Shown in pieces: positions 1 to 15,200 of a stretch of 64,000 nucleotides of DNA. The DNA is from Zingiber officinale (Eukaryota > Streptophyta > Magnoliopsida > Zingiberales > Zingiberaceae): contig NC_056002.1 of the NCBI RefSeq assembly GCF_018446385.1, positions 30,924,636-30,988,635 of the forward strand. The letters are read 5' to 3'. The notes beneath the pieces are model-generated. The model saw nothing but the letters and a program-made list of their open reading frames with translations. It was not told where the DNA came from and searched no databases. The translations under genes were made by a program, and so were the position numbers. Numbering within the stretch: position 1 is the first letter of the stretch; the number at the start of each line of letters is the position of its first letter.

Positions 1-273
1 AGCTACACTACATGAGATTTGGCGACAATCCTATGTCGCACCGAGATTACAAAACCAAAAGGATGATACAAACACAACATGAGAAATAGGCACCGACTTA
101 TGAAATGGATGCCGATAAAATGAAGCTAAACATCTAGATGTGTCCTAACTTCAGTAATAATACCTAGTGTACACTGGCCAGCATACAATCCACTGAACAT
201 AGAACCGGACATCAAATATCTGGAACATTTGTTTTGTTCCTGTCAAATACACTGACCGGGATATAGGTGACCA
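1..273. other. KAKU4 downstream flank / 3' UTR
   Basis: This lies downstream of the KAKU4 stop codon on the minus strand and presumably holds its 3' UTR. I see no gene, repeat or clear polyadenylation signal in it. Confidence 0.5.
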
Positions 274-3200
274 TCACTTGGGTCCTCTTCCACGCCCTCT
301 TCCTCTTCCTCTTCCTACTTTAACTATTGCTCTTTTCTTTGGGTTTCTACTGCTTGGCTGAGGTTCAATCAGAATACGCTCCATTGACTTGAATGTTGTG
401 CCGTTCTGCGATTTAGTTGCAGTGTTGTCCGTTTCTTGGGCGACTGGTGGATTGACAGTTGGAGGCACGTAAATTGTTGCTTCAGTTGTGATTGCAGTTT
501 GGTCGCCATTGCTACATTGGGTAGCACTCTCGTTTACCTGGCACACAGGTTGTGGATTGGGATTTGACTCCGAGGACCCACTGAATGAAACAGAACAAGC
601 AATTAGATTAAGACGATTAAGAAGAATGGTTGCAAAGATATTCTTGTGTATTTATTTACCCATTGGTGTTGAATTCATTTGCCAATCCATCTATTCCATG
701 CAGTGAACAAGTAACCATGTCGTGCAGGTTTGATTCTGTCACATATCATATAGTGCATATTCTTTTAAGAAATATTCAATACAGTATACAGGTATTAAAG
801 CATTCATGCATAAATATAACCACAATAAAATGGGACATCTAAAGTGCAGAAGTAGGCATCTTTGGCACAAATGTTTTTGCCGAGCTTGATTCCGTTCCAT
901 TTTAATACCAATACCGACATCTAACATGAATGGTTGATGTGTGATGATTATCACCACCAGCGACCAAAAACTAACACAATCCAAGAAAGGATAACCAGAC
1001 GGTGTATGTTAAGTGATTACCAGATTACTATGGAACAAAAGAATTGAATACCAAAACTGTAATTTTATTTTATTTTTTAGTACCAAAAAAAAAAGAGCAG
1101 AGAACTTGAAACCTGAATCTAGGTTCAATTCTGTAGAATTATTGGCCTTGATTACCCCAGAAGTAGTTTTATTTGCGCTAGAAGCATGAACCATATTCTT
1201 GAGATATGTAGCATCATCAACGTCACTGGCGTGAAAAAGAAAGAATTCACAATAGTCATGGGTTAGTAAAACATGCATGACTAAGTTGTGTTAATAAACC
1301 AAACAGTCATAAACCATACACAATCAAGAATTATGGACTGATTCTTAAATTGATAATTATGTTATTGTAGAAAAAGAGACCAAATCAACAATGTTGATGC
1401 AAACTCTTGTTTTGATTGAGATAGAAGCTTTCATGAAAAGGAGTGAGCATATTTCATGAAACCATTTGACAAGTGCGAGTTACTTATCAATGACAAGAGG
1501 CACGTCACCTATTTCCCAATAAACTGACTTTCCCTGTGCTTGACCAGCAAGGTGGGGCAGGCTTCTTAGCAATTTGTAGCAGCAAAAACAAGCTAACCTT
1601 CTGTTCGATCATCATAAACTAATTCTGCAGATGGCTTGCAAAGGTATATGATTGACCAGTCCCTTTAACTTAACCACCCAAATAAGACATGACACCTCCA
1701 GGGTCTCAGCAGAACAGTTGTCACCTCTCAGCAGAGCAGTTGTCACTTCTAAGAGAGCCTCTAAATTTGGCAGGGCCCTTGACTGAGTGGTAGATAGTAG
1801 GGACCAAAATGTTTTCATCAACCCCCTCAGAAAATTGTGCTAATCATCCCAATACATTGTTCCTTGAGCCTAAAAATCAGCATCTGACCATTCTTTAAGA
1901 TGAAGTGATGAACATGCATCTAGGATATGTCGACACAAACATCAATGAAGGTTTCTAAAGCTTTAGAGCTGGTGAGATGTCAGAGGATAAAGAATGTGGG
2001 AATAACTGTGATAGAATGTCTTGCATCACTAATCCATTACAATGCCAGTAAATATGAATCCTATACCCACTTTACGAGCTTGAGAGAGTTTTAAAAGAAT
2101 AAATGGCCTTAATCAGTGATATATGTATCATCTTAAAATAAAATTGAAGAAAAAAAATTATGAAGAAACTATTAAACATGTCATCCATGGCATAACTATA
2201 AATAAATGTATTGACTCACCGATCTGGTGTCTCAATTACTTTTTCAATATGAGGCGTGGGGTATCTGGAATCTCCTGAATTCAAACAAAATTAAACAATA
2301 TTATATATTTATAAATAAACTGTTACTCATAGTGCTCCCAGAAAGATAGTTTTTTCTTCAACAAAGAAATTACCGCCAGGCACCATTGATGTTGAAGCTG
2401 AAATGAAAGATTCACGAGGAACATTATTCTCAACAATGTCTTCTTGCACAGTTGACAAGTTGCTGACATCCTGATGACAGGAGATTTTCATAGTTTATAT
2501 TCAACAATAATGTTAAAGTATGTGTTAAAATTCAAAGACATGCAACGACATAGAATATACAACAAAGGAAAATCATATAATGTTTAGTAAAAACAAGAAA
2601 ACATTGTTTACCTGATTTGCATCCAAGTAAATATACAAGTTAGTCCCTGTAGGTCCATCTGATACAGTGGAATCTAAAGTGTTCACAGTTGGCATTGACA
2701 ATGCAATTTCCTTTGGTGCCACCACTTCCTTAAGTATTTTCTTGGGTTCTGAAGTAAAGGTAGTGGAGGTGGATTTATCTGTGAGTGGTAGTGTAGACGG
2801 GTTGGCATAGTAAGTTTTATCAACTAAGTTACGAACATCCTTGGAACAAAGATTTTCAACATGCTCAGTTAATGACTTCGCAGGAGCACTGACATTCTCC
2901 ATAGATGATAAAGAAGATGAAAATTGCATTGTTCTTAAAAAGTCATGATCCCTCTCATTTGCTGCTGATGAGATCTTTGAAGTTTTTCTTTGAAATAATT
3001 CCCGGGAATCAATTTGTTTGAAGGAACAACTCTCCAGCCAAGTATCTGCCAAACGGGGTTTCTTATTACTAGTATCGTCTGGGCTTTCCCACAATCTGGC
3101 AGAGAGATACTTTCTCTTAAATTCCTGCAGCAAGCATTATATTGTCAGGTAAGAAACATACAAGCATCAGCTTGGCTTAAGAGCAACAACAACAATATGT

Positions 3201-6200
3201 CTTGAATTCAAATTTTCCATGAGCATTCTTAAATTGCATGGTTAGAGAAATCTGTGCCATGTTGCAAGAGTAATTTTGGCACTAAAACAACACATCATCG
3301 AGTAGTCATGCTATTCAGAATGGTGTGTGCCTTTAACATAGGCATTGGATGTGCTTGTGCATTATCTACTTCCAATTGCAATTGCCTATGTTTTAATACT
3401 TTACCTTGAATGATGACAAAGAATTGGTACTTGTTGCCTGGTTGCTCCGATCAGGGAAAAGATTCACCCTGCTATCCGTAGTAGATTTCAGAGTACTAGT
3501 ATCAAAGCTCGGAGACTGACAAGGAGGAAGGGATTGCATATATGATTTCGCCAAATCCACTGGTGATACATCATCATGAGCATCCTGTAGAATGCGTGAA
3601 CAGAAAGTAACTTCATAAAAAAACTTTCATGTTGGGAATAAAAACAGAGTACTCAAAACACCTCTTATGGTTAATAAAAATGACTCAAGTATAATGAACT
3701 TTCAGATAGAAAATCCAGACGTTAAAGGCAACACTGTGCCCTATGCCATACTTCGTTAAAAACGTGAGCCAGTGAGTTAGGAGCAATAAACAAGGGTGAG
3801 TCAGACGCAACAAACAAAGATGCATACATCAACATGCAGATCAATGTCAATAGTGCTTTTTCAATCAAAACAGATAGTGTAAAAGTAATCCATTTCTCTG
3901 ATATGTTCTGTCACATGATCAAGCCCATGAAGCAAGGATGACTATAAATTATACAAAAAAATACCGTTTCTAGCAATAGGAGGGATTAAAAAGATTCCTG
4001 TGAAAAAGACTATTGGTTACAAAATCGAGACAAAGTGATGAGATCCATCAAGCAAGAACCAAGTATACAACAACAACCAAGCCTTAAACCACTAGATGAG
4101 GTCTATGTCATTAAGCTCTATCTCCTATTATATCATCATATATATTTAAATAAATTTTATCTTATTTTATTATTGCTAATTGAGTCTTTTTTTATCTTCC
4201 TCTCCCTCGCTTGATATGTATATTTATCATAGTTTTACATTGTCTAACTGGAGCATTTATTAGTATCTAAGTACATGTTTGTGTCATCTTAAACATGTCC
4301 TCAATAAATCCAACCTCAATTTTTTCTCTAATGTTTTCATTTCTTATCTTGTTCACCCTCGTATGTCCACACATCCACCTTAATATCCTTATCTCTGCAA
4401 CTTTCATCTTCTACTAATGTGATTGAGTCATAGCTCAACATTCAACTTCATATAACATAGCAGGTCTAACAGCCATTTTGTAGAACTTCCCATTAAATTT
4501 TAGAGGTACCTTTCGATCATATAGAACACCCCACACTCTGCTTGTATTCTATGTTAAGACATCTCTCTCAATCCCTCCATCCTTTATTTTATTAAGCCTA
4601 AAACCTTTCGCTTCCAGTGTTTCTGCCAAGATTTGAGTTTAGTATTTACTCCTTAATATGTCTCATCTAATAAAATCATATTATCTACAAACAACATGCA
4701 TCACGTTACCGTGTACTGGATGTGTCCAATAAGTTTGTCCATGATTAATATATATAACAAAATAGGGACTTAGAGCTAATCTTTGATGTAACCCTCATAT
4801 TTTTATGTGAAATGTTTCAATTAATGCACTTGAAGTCTTCATTCTTGTCATTACATTCTCATACATAACTTTAATTAGTTCAATATATGCTACACTAACA
4901 TCAATCTTTTCTAGAATTCTTTATATAATTTCTATTAAGACTCTATCATAAGTTTTTTTCTAGGTCAACGAATATCATTTGCAGAGTTTCTAGTGTCAAC
5001 CTTCAAGCATGAATCCATATTAATTTTCAGTCATCGTGATCTTCTTCCTTAATCTTTTCTCTATTATTATTTCCCAAAGTTTCATAGTACGGCTCATTAG
5101 TTTAATACTCTTATAATTTGCATAATTTTGTACCTTTCTTTTGTTCTTATATAAGGGAATTAGAGTACTTACCCTTCATTGATTCGACATCTTTTTCATT
5201 TTCAATATAGGTTAAATAACTTTATAAGTCATTAATACCTTATTTCCCGAGAGACTTCCATACCTCTATCAGAATATCATCTGGTCGAACTATTTTTTCA
5301 TTTTGCATCACATTTAAAGTTTGTTCTACTTCTGAACTTTGGATTCACCTACTTAAATTACCTAAGTTAAGTTGATCACCTAAACCTTCATTAAAAAGTT
5401 CATGAAAATTTCTTTATCATTTACTAATACACTATTACATTAATTTTTAATACATCATATTTAGATAAGATCTCTTGTCTGCCTCTCTCGCTTTAACTAT
5501 TATATAAACGTCTCTTTCCCCTTCTTTTGTATTCAATTTTCGATATAAGCATTCAAAAGTTTCATTGTTAGCTTCATTCACGACTTTCTTAACCTCTTTC
5601 TTCGCTGCTTTTTCTCATTCTTACAAGTATATAATTCCTTATAAATTGTTCGTTTTTTCCTTCACTTTCTCTTGTACTCATTCCACCACCAAGATTCTTT
5701 ACTTAGTAGTGCATATCTCTTTGACTCACCAAATGCACTCTTAACTACTATTTCAACTTTGATATCATCTTATCCCATGTTGTATTCGAGTCGCCGAATA
5801 TTTCTCCTAATACTTGTACTCCTACCCTCTCCTTAAATATGTTTTACTTTTCATCCTTTAACTTCCACCATTTAATTTTAGGAGTCATTGCATATTTTCC
5901 TTCTATTGCTACTATGTTTAAGGCGTATATCCAACACTAATAACCTATGTTGGGTAGACCTTGTAATATTTACAAATCTTTCTATCATTCTTCCTAACCA
6001 TAAGAAAGTCAATTTACAATTTATTATTCTCACTTTTGAATGTGATCGAGTGTTTTTCTTTTCTTTTTTTTTTTTGTTGCTTTTTCTCATTCTTACAAGT
6101 ATATAATTCCTTATAAATTGTTTGTTTTTTCCTTCACTTTCTCTTGTACTTTCTCATTCCACCACCAAGATTTTTTACTTAGTAGTGCATGTCTCTTTGA

Positions 6201-9200
6201 CTCACCGAATACACTCTTAACTACTATTTCAACTTTGATATCATCTTATCCCATGTTGTATTCGAGTCGTCGAATATTTCTCCTAATACTTGTACTCCTA
6301 CCCTCTCCTTAAATATGTTCTACTTTTCATCCTTTAACTTCCACCATTTAATTTTAGGAGTCATTGCATATTTTCCTCTATTGCTACTATATTTGAGGCG
6401 TATATCTAGCACTAATAACCTATGTTGGGTAGACCTTGTAATATTTACAAATATTTCTATCATTCTTCCTAACCATAAAAAAGTCAATTTACAATTTATT
6501 ATTCTCACTTTTGAATGTGATCGAGTGTTTTTTTTTTTTGTAAAAAACGTATTAGTTAATATAAGGTCATATACTATCGCAAAATCCAATATGGTTTTCC
6601 CTTCTTCATTTCTTGTTCCAAACTCATAACGCCTATACACCCTATCATATTCCTTATTTTTCACTACACATGTCCATTTAGATCTCCTCCTATTAAAATC
6701 ATTTCATTTGGCGGAATGTTTTGTAATACCTCATATAAATTGTCCCAAAACCTAGATTTGGTTTCTTTATCTAATCTAACTTGAGGTACATATATGCTAA
6801 TTGTGTTAATAGTTTCTTTCACTACTACTATCTTAAAACCTATAATCCTATCCCCTTTTTTAACTACCGCTATAACTTTATCCTTTAACAAACTATCTAC
6901 AATAATTTCTACTCCATTTCTTATTTTACTCATTCTTATATGTTATAACTTAAAACTTGAGTTCTCTATCATCTTTGCCTTTTTTTCTACACATTTTATC
7001 TCTTATACCCACAAAATACTAATTCTTCTCCTAATATATCTACTACATACATTGTTTTACCAAGCGTTCCTACGTTTCAAATTTCAAATCTTAAACCATT
7101 AATTTTCCTATAATATTTGTTCTTACCCAACCTATTATGTGAGAACTCTTGTATATTTAACACTACGCCAAAATTCTCATGAAAATGTAACGTTACAGTA
7201 AACGCTACGCATATTCAACACTACGCCGAGGTGTTACAGTCAGACCCTACAACGCGTTAAACAAAATACTTCACAAGTAAACACACAATACACTGTTAGG
7301 ACATGCATTAAAGAAATTTTGGCAATTTACTTTCACAAAAAAAAAAAACATTGGCAACACTGTTGATGTGGCACAATGAACCCAGGAACAAATGGTTAAT
7401 CAAGAATGGGAAACAACCATGACTTTGTTGGTTTTGCATAGATATGATAGCAGTTATAAAGAGGTATGTTTATCAAAAATATTTAAAAGCAAAGACACTT
7501 CAAGAGAAGAATGAGTAAATGAAAACTGAAGCTACAAAATATTTTTCAAAAAATAATTTAAAATAAAGCTTACACAATGAAGCATATTGGTATTCAAAGT
7601 GCAAGGTTCTACATCAAGATCAACCTTGGACTTCGATGTTAGCTTCTTCTCCTCCAGCCATTTCTTAGCTTCCATAATAGCCGCGTTGTGGACAACAGAT
7701 GCACCAAAGGCCGGAGTCTTGGGAGAAGAATCACCAGGAGAGTATGGAACGGATCCAATTAAGTTAGGACTCTGCTTCGAAGATAGCCAAGGTTGAGGAG
7801 AATGAACAATGTTGCCAAGAACCCTATTTGCTGATGGTGAATCAACCACTCGAGATTGTAATAACTTTGTTAATCTTTCACATTCATCCCTGTAATAGAC
7901 AACCGAGAATCAAATAACCATATGCAGGAAACATAAAAGAGTATAGGTGACTGAGAATGGAATAAATTGTTGACATTTTTTGACATAGATAATGAGAAAG
8001 TACACAAAAATTATTAATCACTCTCCTTGTTACTCTTAGCACTAACTGCATTCTTATACATGACTTTTATCACATCAATATAATTCCTAAATATTTCTCT
8101 CCTTTAAACACCTCACCAAAATAATTGTCTAGAGACAGTGTCCTAAAATTTTTATATATCAATAAAAAACATGCCCAAATCCTTCTTTTACTGTATATTT
8201 TTCCATTGATGTCCAATTAAACAAAATAATAAATATCATCTATAGTTGATCTTTCAGACATGAATTTAAAACGAGTTTATAAAGTATTCATCTCATTCTT
8301 ATTCTCCTCTTAGAGTGGCATGCGATCAATGCTACTTCGCCAATAAAAGATAACAAGTTAGCATCTTTTTTACATTTGTTAAAGAGCTAGATCATCTCAT
8401 AGTCTGCAACTTCACAGAAAATCTTACATCCACACAAAAATGGGTTACGCGCAAGTGAAAAAGTGAAAAAGGAAATGTAAATGCATTGTGTGAACAAGAG
8501 GAAATCTTACAATGATGTCAAGGAAATATCAACAAACCTACAAGATGAAAAAATAAGAATAAATGAAGAAATTTTCAGCTACCTTGAGAAAGTCTCCTGT
8601 GAGAGCAACTTCTGAATAGCAAGTTTGGTTTCACTTATTGGAACAATAGCACGTGATCCCTCCACGTAGTCAGCAATCACATCTGAATTATCCAAACCCT
8701 GACCATATAGAAGCAACAATTTCCTCTATTAGCTAAGAAATGTTAAACTAAAACTTTGCATAGAAATGGAGAACTAATGGGTTCCAAAGGTATCAAGAGC
8801 ACACAATTTTGTGAAGTATCATCTGTAATAGTTCTCATGATTTTCAGTCAACATAAGTCGCTTACTAATAACATTAACAACAGAATGGAAATGGAAATAT
8901 CAATGCAATTACTTGTTTGGGTCCAGTAAGCATTTTAGGTGCATCAACATTCCCCTCTTCATCTGCATATGAGGAAAACATCAGACACTTTTTGTACAAA
9001 TCAAAACCTTGTTACAAGCACAAGAAGATTTCATGCAAGACTACCAAACTGACATATTCTTTACAATAAAAAATGCAGAAAATTTAAGAAATGCAATCAA
9101 ATCTTAGAAAACATTAACTAAGTACAATGGATTAAAACAATCAGCATTTTCCCAAAAATACAAATAGACAGATGTTTGGTTCTTATAATAATAAGATGAC

Positions 9201-12200
9201 TTTACCAACGCCAGCACATCCACTTATTATTCCTAGTAAGAGAGTGGGATCCTCCAGTACTCCTAATAAGACTGCAGGGATTTACAATTTGTTGGAACTA
9301 AATAAAACTTATGCTGATTCAATAGACACCTTTCCTTGGCTAATTTTTGACACAAAGCAAACTGTCGTAGCACTTGGAATCAAGCCAAACCAACTCAATG
9401 TAAATTTTGGTTTGGCCAATTCGATGTGAGATGAAACAAACATCGATTACTATAATTTTGGTTAATTATTACTAAGACTGCTTCTGAAATTTGGTGCCCC
9501 ATGAGCTAAAAAACAGTTTCATAAGATTGTTGTAGTAGTATTCATACTTTATAGATCAGAATGTTGGGTTGGTTAAAAACTAGCACTTACTAAAAGTTAA
9601 TGCAGATGTAGAAAAATAAAATAAAAAGCACATCTATCCCAAGATTTATGTGTAGCTCTACTAGATGATAGAATAAAAGAAAATGGATTAAGGTAATATG
9701 CATGTTCAAAGGTGATCAATAAATATATATAGTTACACAAGTTAAATTAATTCTACTTTAGCTAAAGTAATTAAAAGTGAATTAAGAATTATTGGCGAGG
9801 TAGTTTTTTTATAGAATTACATTGAGGGTTAAGATCCATGTAATCCAACCCTATATGAGCATGCAAAGAACAACATTTTAAAAATATAAAAATGTAACAT
9901 TAAGAGTGGGAGAAAGCTTGAATAAAGGACAGCCCGTGCATGAAACTCCCGCCAATATGAGGTCCCGAGGAAGGGTCTATTATACGTAGCCTTACAAGGT
10001 AATAACTTTATTATTGCTCCCCTTCGAGAAAAAACTTGAATGCCCTCACTTATTTCACATGAGCCTATAGGCATCGTTATTTGAGATAAAAAAATTGATA
10101 ATCTTTGTTGAAGAGTGAGACGTATTTATATACAAATTAGGAATGTATCTTAGGAAACTATAATTAGACTAATTGACAATTAGCTAATTGACATATATAT
10201 TAACTAATATATACAGATAATACGATAACTAATATATACAAATAATACTCCCCCTCAAGTTGGAACAAAGATATTAATCGTATCCAACTTGTTACAAAGA
10301 TCATCAACCCAAACCCCATTTAAAGCTTTTGTGAAGATGTCCCATAATTGTTCTCCAATCTTCACATATTCTATAGAAATCAAGCTTTGTTAAATTTTAT
10401 CACGAACAAAATGACAATCAATAGGATTCGATGTGATATAGAGAGCAACTTGGTTATCACATCACAATTTTGCTGGTACTGAAATTTTAAATCCTACTTT
10501 AGTCAAAAGTTGATATATCCACATTATCTCACACATAGATTGTGTCATAGCCCTGTATTCTGATCGTGACACGACAATTTGTTTCTTGCTCTTCCATGAG
10601 ACTAAATTTCCTCCCACAAATATACAATAACTAGATCTTCTATCAATTTTGGAACCTGCCCAATCTGCATCTAAAAAATATTAAATATGAGTGTGCCCAT
10701 GATTGGCATATATGATACCCCGTCCGGGTGTTTCCTTTGAGTAACATAAAATTTTCTCTAATGCTACCCAATGATGAACGGTTGGAAATGACATAAACTG
10801 ATTGGCGAGTCACGACAAGGTAATTCAACTTCCCAACCAACCTTCGATAACTCTCAAGATGTTTAAATAGTTCCCCATCTCCTGTGAGGTGCATGTTCTA
10901 AGTCATTGAAAGAGTACAAGACTTTGCCCTCAATTTTCCTATCTTAGTTAATAGGTCAATGACATATTTTTTCTAAAATAGAAATATACCTTTTTTACTC
11001 CTCGTCAGTTCAACACCCCAGAAATAATTTGGCACCCTTTCGTATGAAACTGAGTATGAATGAAATATTTAAGCGATGAGATTCTCGTAGTATCACTTTA
11101 GTGATAACAATATCATCCACATACACAACTAACATAACGATGTCATCTCCTAACTGCTTGTAGACACAAAATGGTCAGACTTGCTTTTCATCATACCAAA
11201 TTTTTCAATAACCTAACTAAATTTTCCAAACTAAGCACGAGGACACTCTTTCAAACCATACAAAGAATTTTGAAGATGACAAACTCGCTCTAACTCCTCC
11301 TGAGCAACAAAACTAGGAGGTTGCTCTATATACACCTCCTCCAAAAGATCACCATGAAGAAAAACATTCTTGATATCAAGTTAATGTAAAGGTTAATGAT
11401 GAGTAGCGGCCATTGAAATAAAAAATCGAGCAGATATCAACTTTGCAACATGAGAAAAAGTATTAGAATAATCCACACCATAAGTCAGAACATAGCCTTT
11501 AGCAACAAGACGGGTTTTTAATCTGACAACTGACTCATCCGAATTGACTTAACAGTGAATTCTCATTTGCATCCAATAGCTTGTTTCCCTTAAGGTAGAT
11601 CGACTAAGTCCCAAGTGTCATTGTCATGTAAAGCATTCATCTCCTCTATCATTGTATCTTTCTAACTAGGATGAAATATGACCTCATGGACAATTTTCGG
11701 AATAGAGATAGAGTTAAATGAAGCAATAAAAGAATAAGAGGAAGACGACAAGCCATTATAAGAAACAAAAGAAGTAGGATAAGTACACTGACATTTACTT
11801 TTGAGTAATGTAATAGGAAGATCATCGCTTGGGACTGGATCTGATGACGAAGTAGTAGGTGCAAGACATGAATCAAGAGGTTGACGCTTAGAGTAGACTT
11901 GAATAATAAGGGGCTTGAAAGGAGTCCGTTCTGGGATGGGTACGGAAGATGTGATAGAATACACCAACAAATCATCATCCTCCCTTTGACGAGTCGGAAT
12001 AGGTGAGGATAGGAAATAAGGTGCGTCTTCTATGAAGTTAACATCAATTGAGACAAGATATTTACAATAACACCTACAACCTTTCTGAAGACAAGAATAA
12101 CCCAGAAAGATACACTTCAAAAACTTGGGATCCAATTTAGTGACATGCAGACGAACGTCCTAAACAAAACAAGAGTTACCAAATATCCTAGGGTTAAAAG

Positions 12201-15200
12201 AAAACAACTTATTGGGAAAAAAAAATTTTGTAAGGGATCTCACCATTAGGAACGGAGGATAGCATACGGTTAATGAGAAAACATGTTGCACATCATTCCA
12301 AAAAGGTTTAGAAACATTCATTTGAAAAAAAAAAAGAGCGTGCAATTTCAAGAAAATGTCTATTTTTGTTAGGATGTATACTAAAAGCCTAGCTTTTTGT
12401 ATGAACATTTATTTCGAAATAAGAATCACATTGGTCAAATGTCTGTATTTAGTTAAATGCAGTTATCTATTTAATTTATATTATAGATAACATGGTGTGT
12501 GGTGTCACATAGAAGATCATGTTATCAATTCCTTATAAATTATAAATAGTAACTCACAACCAAGATGGGTTGGGACGAACCATTGGAATGGTTGTAGTAT
12601 AATTTAGTATTAGTTTATCTTGACTATAAAATTACACTAGTATACTATCTGTGTATTGAGCAGGACCATTTGAGGTTGTTTCTTTTTATATTGACTGCAT
12701 AAAAGAACAGAACCTCTGTTATTATGGATGTGCATACTCTTAATCATGATATAATAACAAGCACATATACTTAGTATTTATTTCTTTAATTTATCAATGG
12801 ATGAGATTTATTCGTTAAATCAATAGGCCCGATAAGTTGGGAAATAATATTATTTATATGGTGTGTTGTTGATTATAGAAGGAAACTATGTCCTAGTTAT
12901 CTAGGTTGATGATGTCCCCTTGAGGAGCTCATAAGGATTGTAAGCCCTGCAGGTGGACTTAGTCCGACATGACAATGAAGTTGAGTGGTACTACTATTGG
13001 AGCTAGATATTAATTAAGTGAGTTATAGTAACTCATTTAATTAATGGACATTCGATATCTTAAACACAGGAAATTAATGTACTCATGATAAAAAGAAGTT
13101 CATAATGTAATATGAGATTGGTGCGGTAGTTCAATAATAACTCTTTAGTGGTATAAGTTATTATTGATGAACTTGAGTCGGGTGTTCGGGTCGAACACAG
13201 GAAGCTCAAGTCCATCAGGAGGCCAAAACCAATTCCTCCTCTCGGTCCCTGTTGTAGCCTCTATATATAAGCCTCGCATCAACCCAAGCCCAGCTTCTTA
13301 ACCAAGTAATGGGCTGACCAAGCCCATCTTGATGTCCTAGTGTGGCTGGCCACAACCCTTGCTTGGTGTCCAAGCAAGAGGTCGGTCAACCCCTTGCTTG
13401 GTGCCCAAGCAAGAGGCCGACCACTAAAGGAAGAAAAGGAAGATTTTATTTTTGTTAAAATCTTTCCTTTTATAGTCATCCATAAAAGGATTTAAAAGGG
13501 AGATTTTAATTTTAAAATTTTTTTCCTTTTATAGTCATCCATATGGTTTTAAAAGAGAGTTTTAAATTTTAAAATCTTTCCTTTTTTATAGTTATCTACA
13601 ATGGTTAAAGGAGAGATTTTAATTTTGATAAAATCTTTCCTTTTTTTAGTTATCTACAATGGTTAAAAGAGAGATTTTAATTTTGATAAAACTTTCCTTT
13701 TTTGTAACCATGATTTAAAAGAGAAGTTTTAATTTTAAAGTTTTTCCTTTTTTGTAGACATCTACAATGTTTAAAAGCGAGAGATTTTAATTTTTAAAAC
13801 TTTTCTTTTGTAGTCATCCACAATAGGAAATTTAAAAGAGAGATTTTAATTAATTGTTAAAATTTCCTTTTTAGCCATTACCAAAGATTATAAAAGAGAG
13901 GTAGAGGGTGCCTTATGGGAACAACACATCTCTCTAAGGCCTCTCTCTTTTATTCTCTTGTGCGGTCGGCTCTCCCCTTCTCCCTTTCCTCTTCCTAAGG
14001 TCGGCGACACACCATCTTTTCTTCTCTCCCTTTCTTCTTTCTAAGGTCGGCGTCTATCTTTTCTTGGTGGCCGAAACTTGAAAGAAAAGAAGAAGTCCTT
14101 GGTGGCCAATTGCTTGGAGGGGAAGAAGAAGAGAAGGAGGTTTCCTATGTTGGCATCCCTTGATGGCCGAAACTTGTAAGTAAAGAAGGAGCTTGGGTGG
14201 TGTTGTCTTGGTAGATCGTTACCCACACGACGTCCAAGAGGAAGAGAGGAATACAACAGAAGATCAAGAAGTCTTTAGCTACAAAGAAAGGTATAACTAG
14301 TTATTTGTTTCCGTTGCATAATTAGTTTGTGTTCTTTGTATGGATCCTGAAATACCAACACAAGAGGCTATTGATTTTGTGCTTCTATTGAGGTCTCTGT
14401 AGTTAAACCTAGGGTTACTGTAAGAAGTTTAAATATTCAATTTCTTTGAAAGGCTTTGTCTAGGAAGTGGTGGATGATCTCATACCCAAGAAGGCCGAGT
14501 GTCTCGCCATGTTTAACCTAGAAGTCAATCCTTGAAATAGATATTTAATCAACTTCTGTAATATGGTTTAACTTCAGAAGAACACATGTGTTGAACTTGG
14601 AGTAAAAATGTTAAGTTTCATTTCCAATCCAAGTTTAACTTCTGAATAACAACTTGGATTAAAAATGTTAAGTTTCGTTTGCAATCCAAGTTTAACTTCT
14701 GTAGAGCACATGGGCTGATAGGAAAAGTTCTGTACTTGTACAAATTTTTGAACAGGGGAAACAGAACAGAATTCTGAGTAGCGTCCAACAATTTTCACGT
14801 TCAGTGACACCATTTTGAGATGGAGTATCAGCACAAGAGGTATCATGAAGCATGATATTCTGACCATATAAGATTGGAATAAACTGGACGTATATTCCTT
14901 AACATTATCACTTCGCAAAGTACGGATGAATGCATTGAACTAAGTTTTAATTTCAACACAAAAGACACAACACAGAGAAAATAACTTAGAATGATTTATG
15001 ATTAAATATAACTGAGTTACACAACCTAAATCAAGTTTAGACAAAATAAGACAAGGACTCCAAATATTAAAATAAACTAATTCAAACGGAATAGTAGCAT
15101 GTTTATTTACGCTAGGACTTGAACTAAGACGTGATATTTTGCAAATTGACACACCTCACAATCTAATAAAGACACCCTACCATATTGTAGACAAAGCTTC

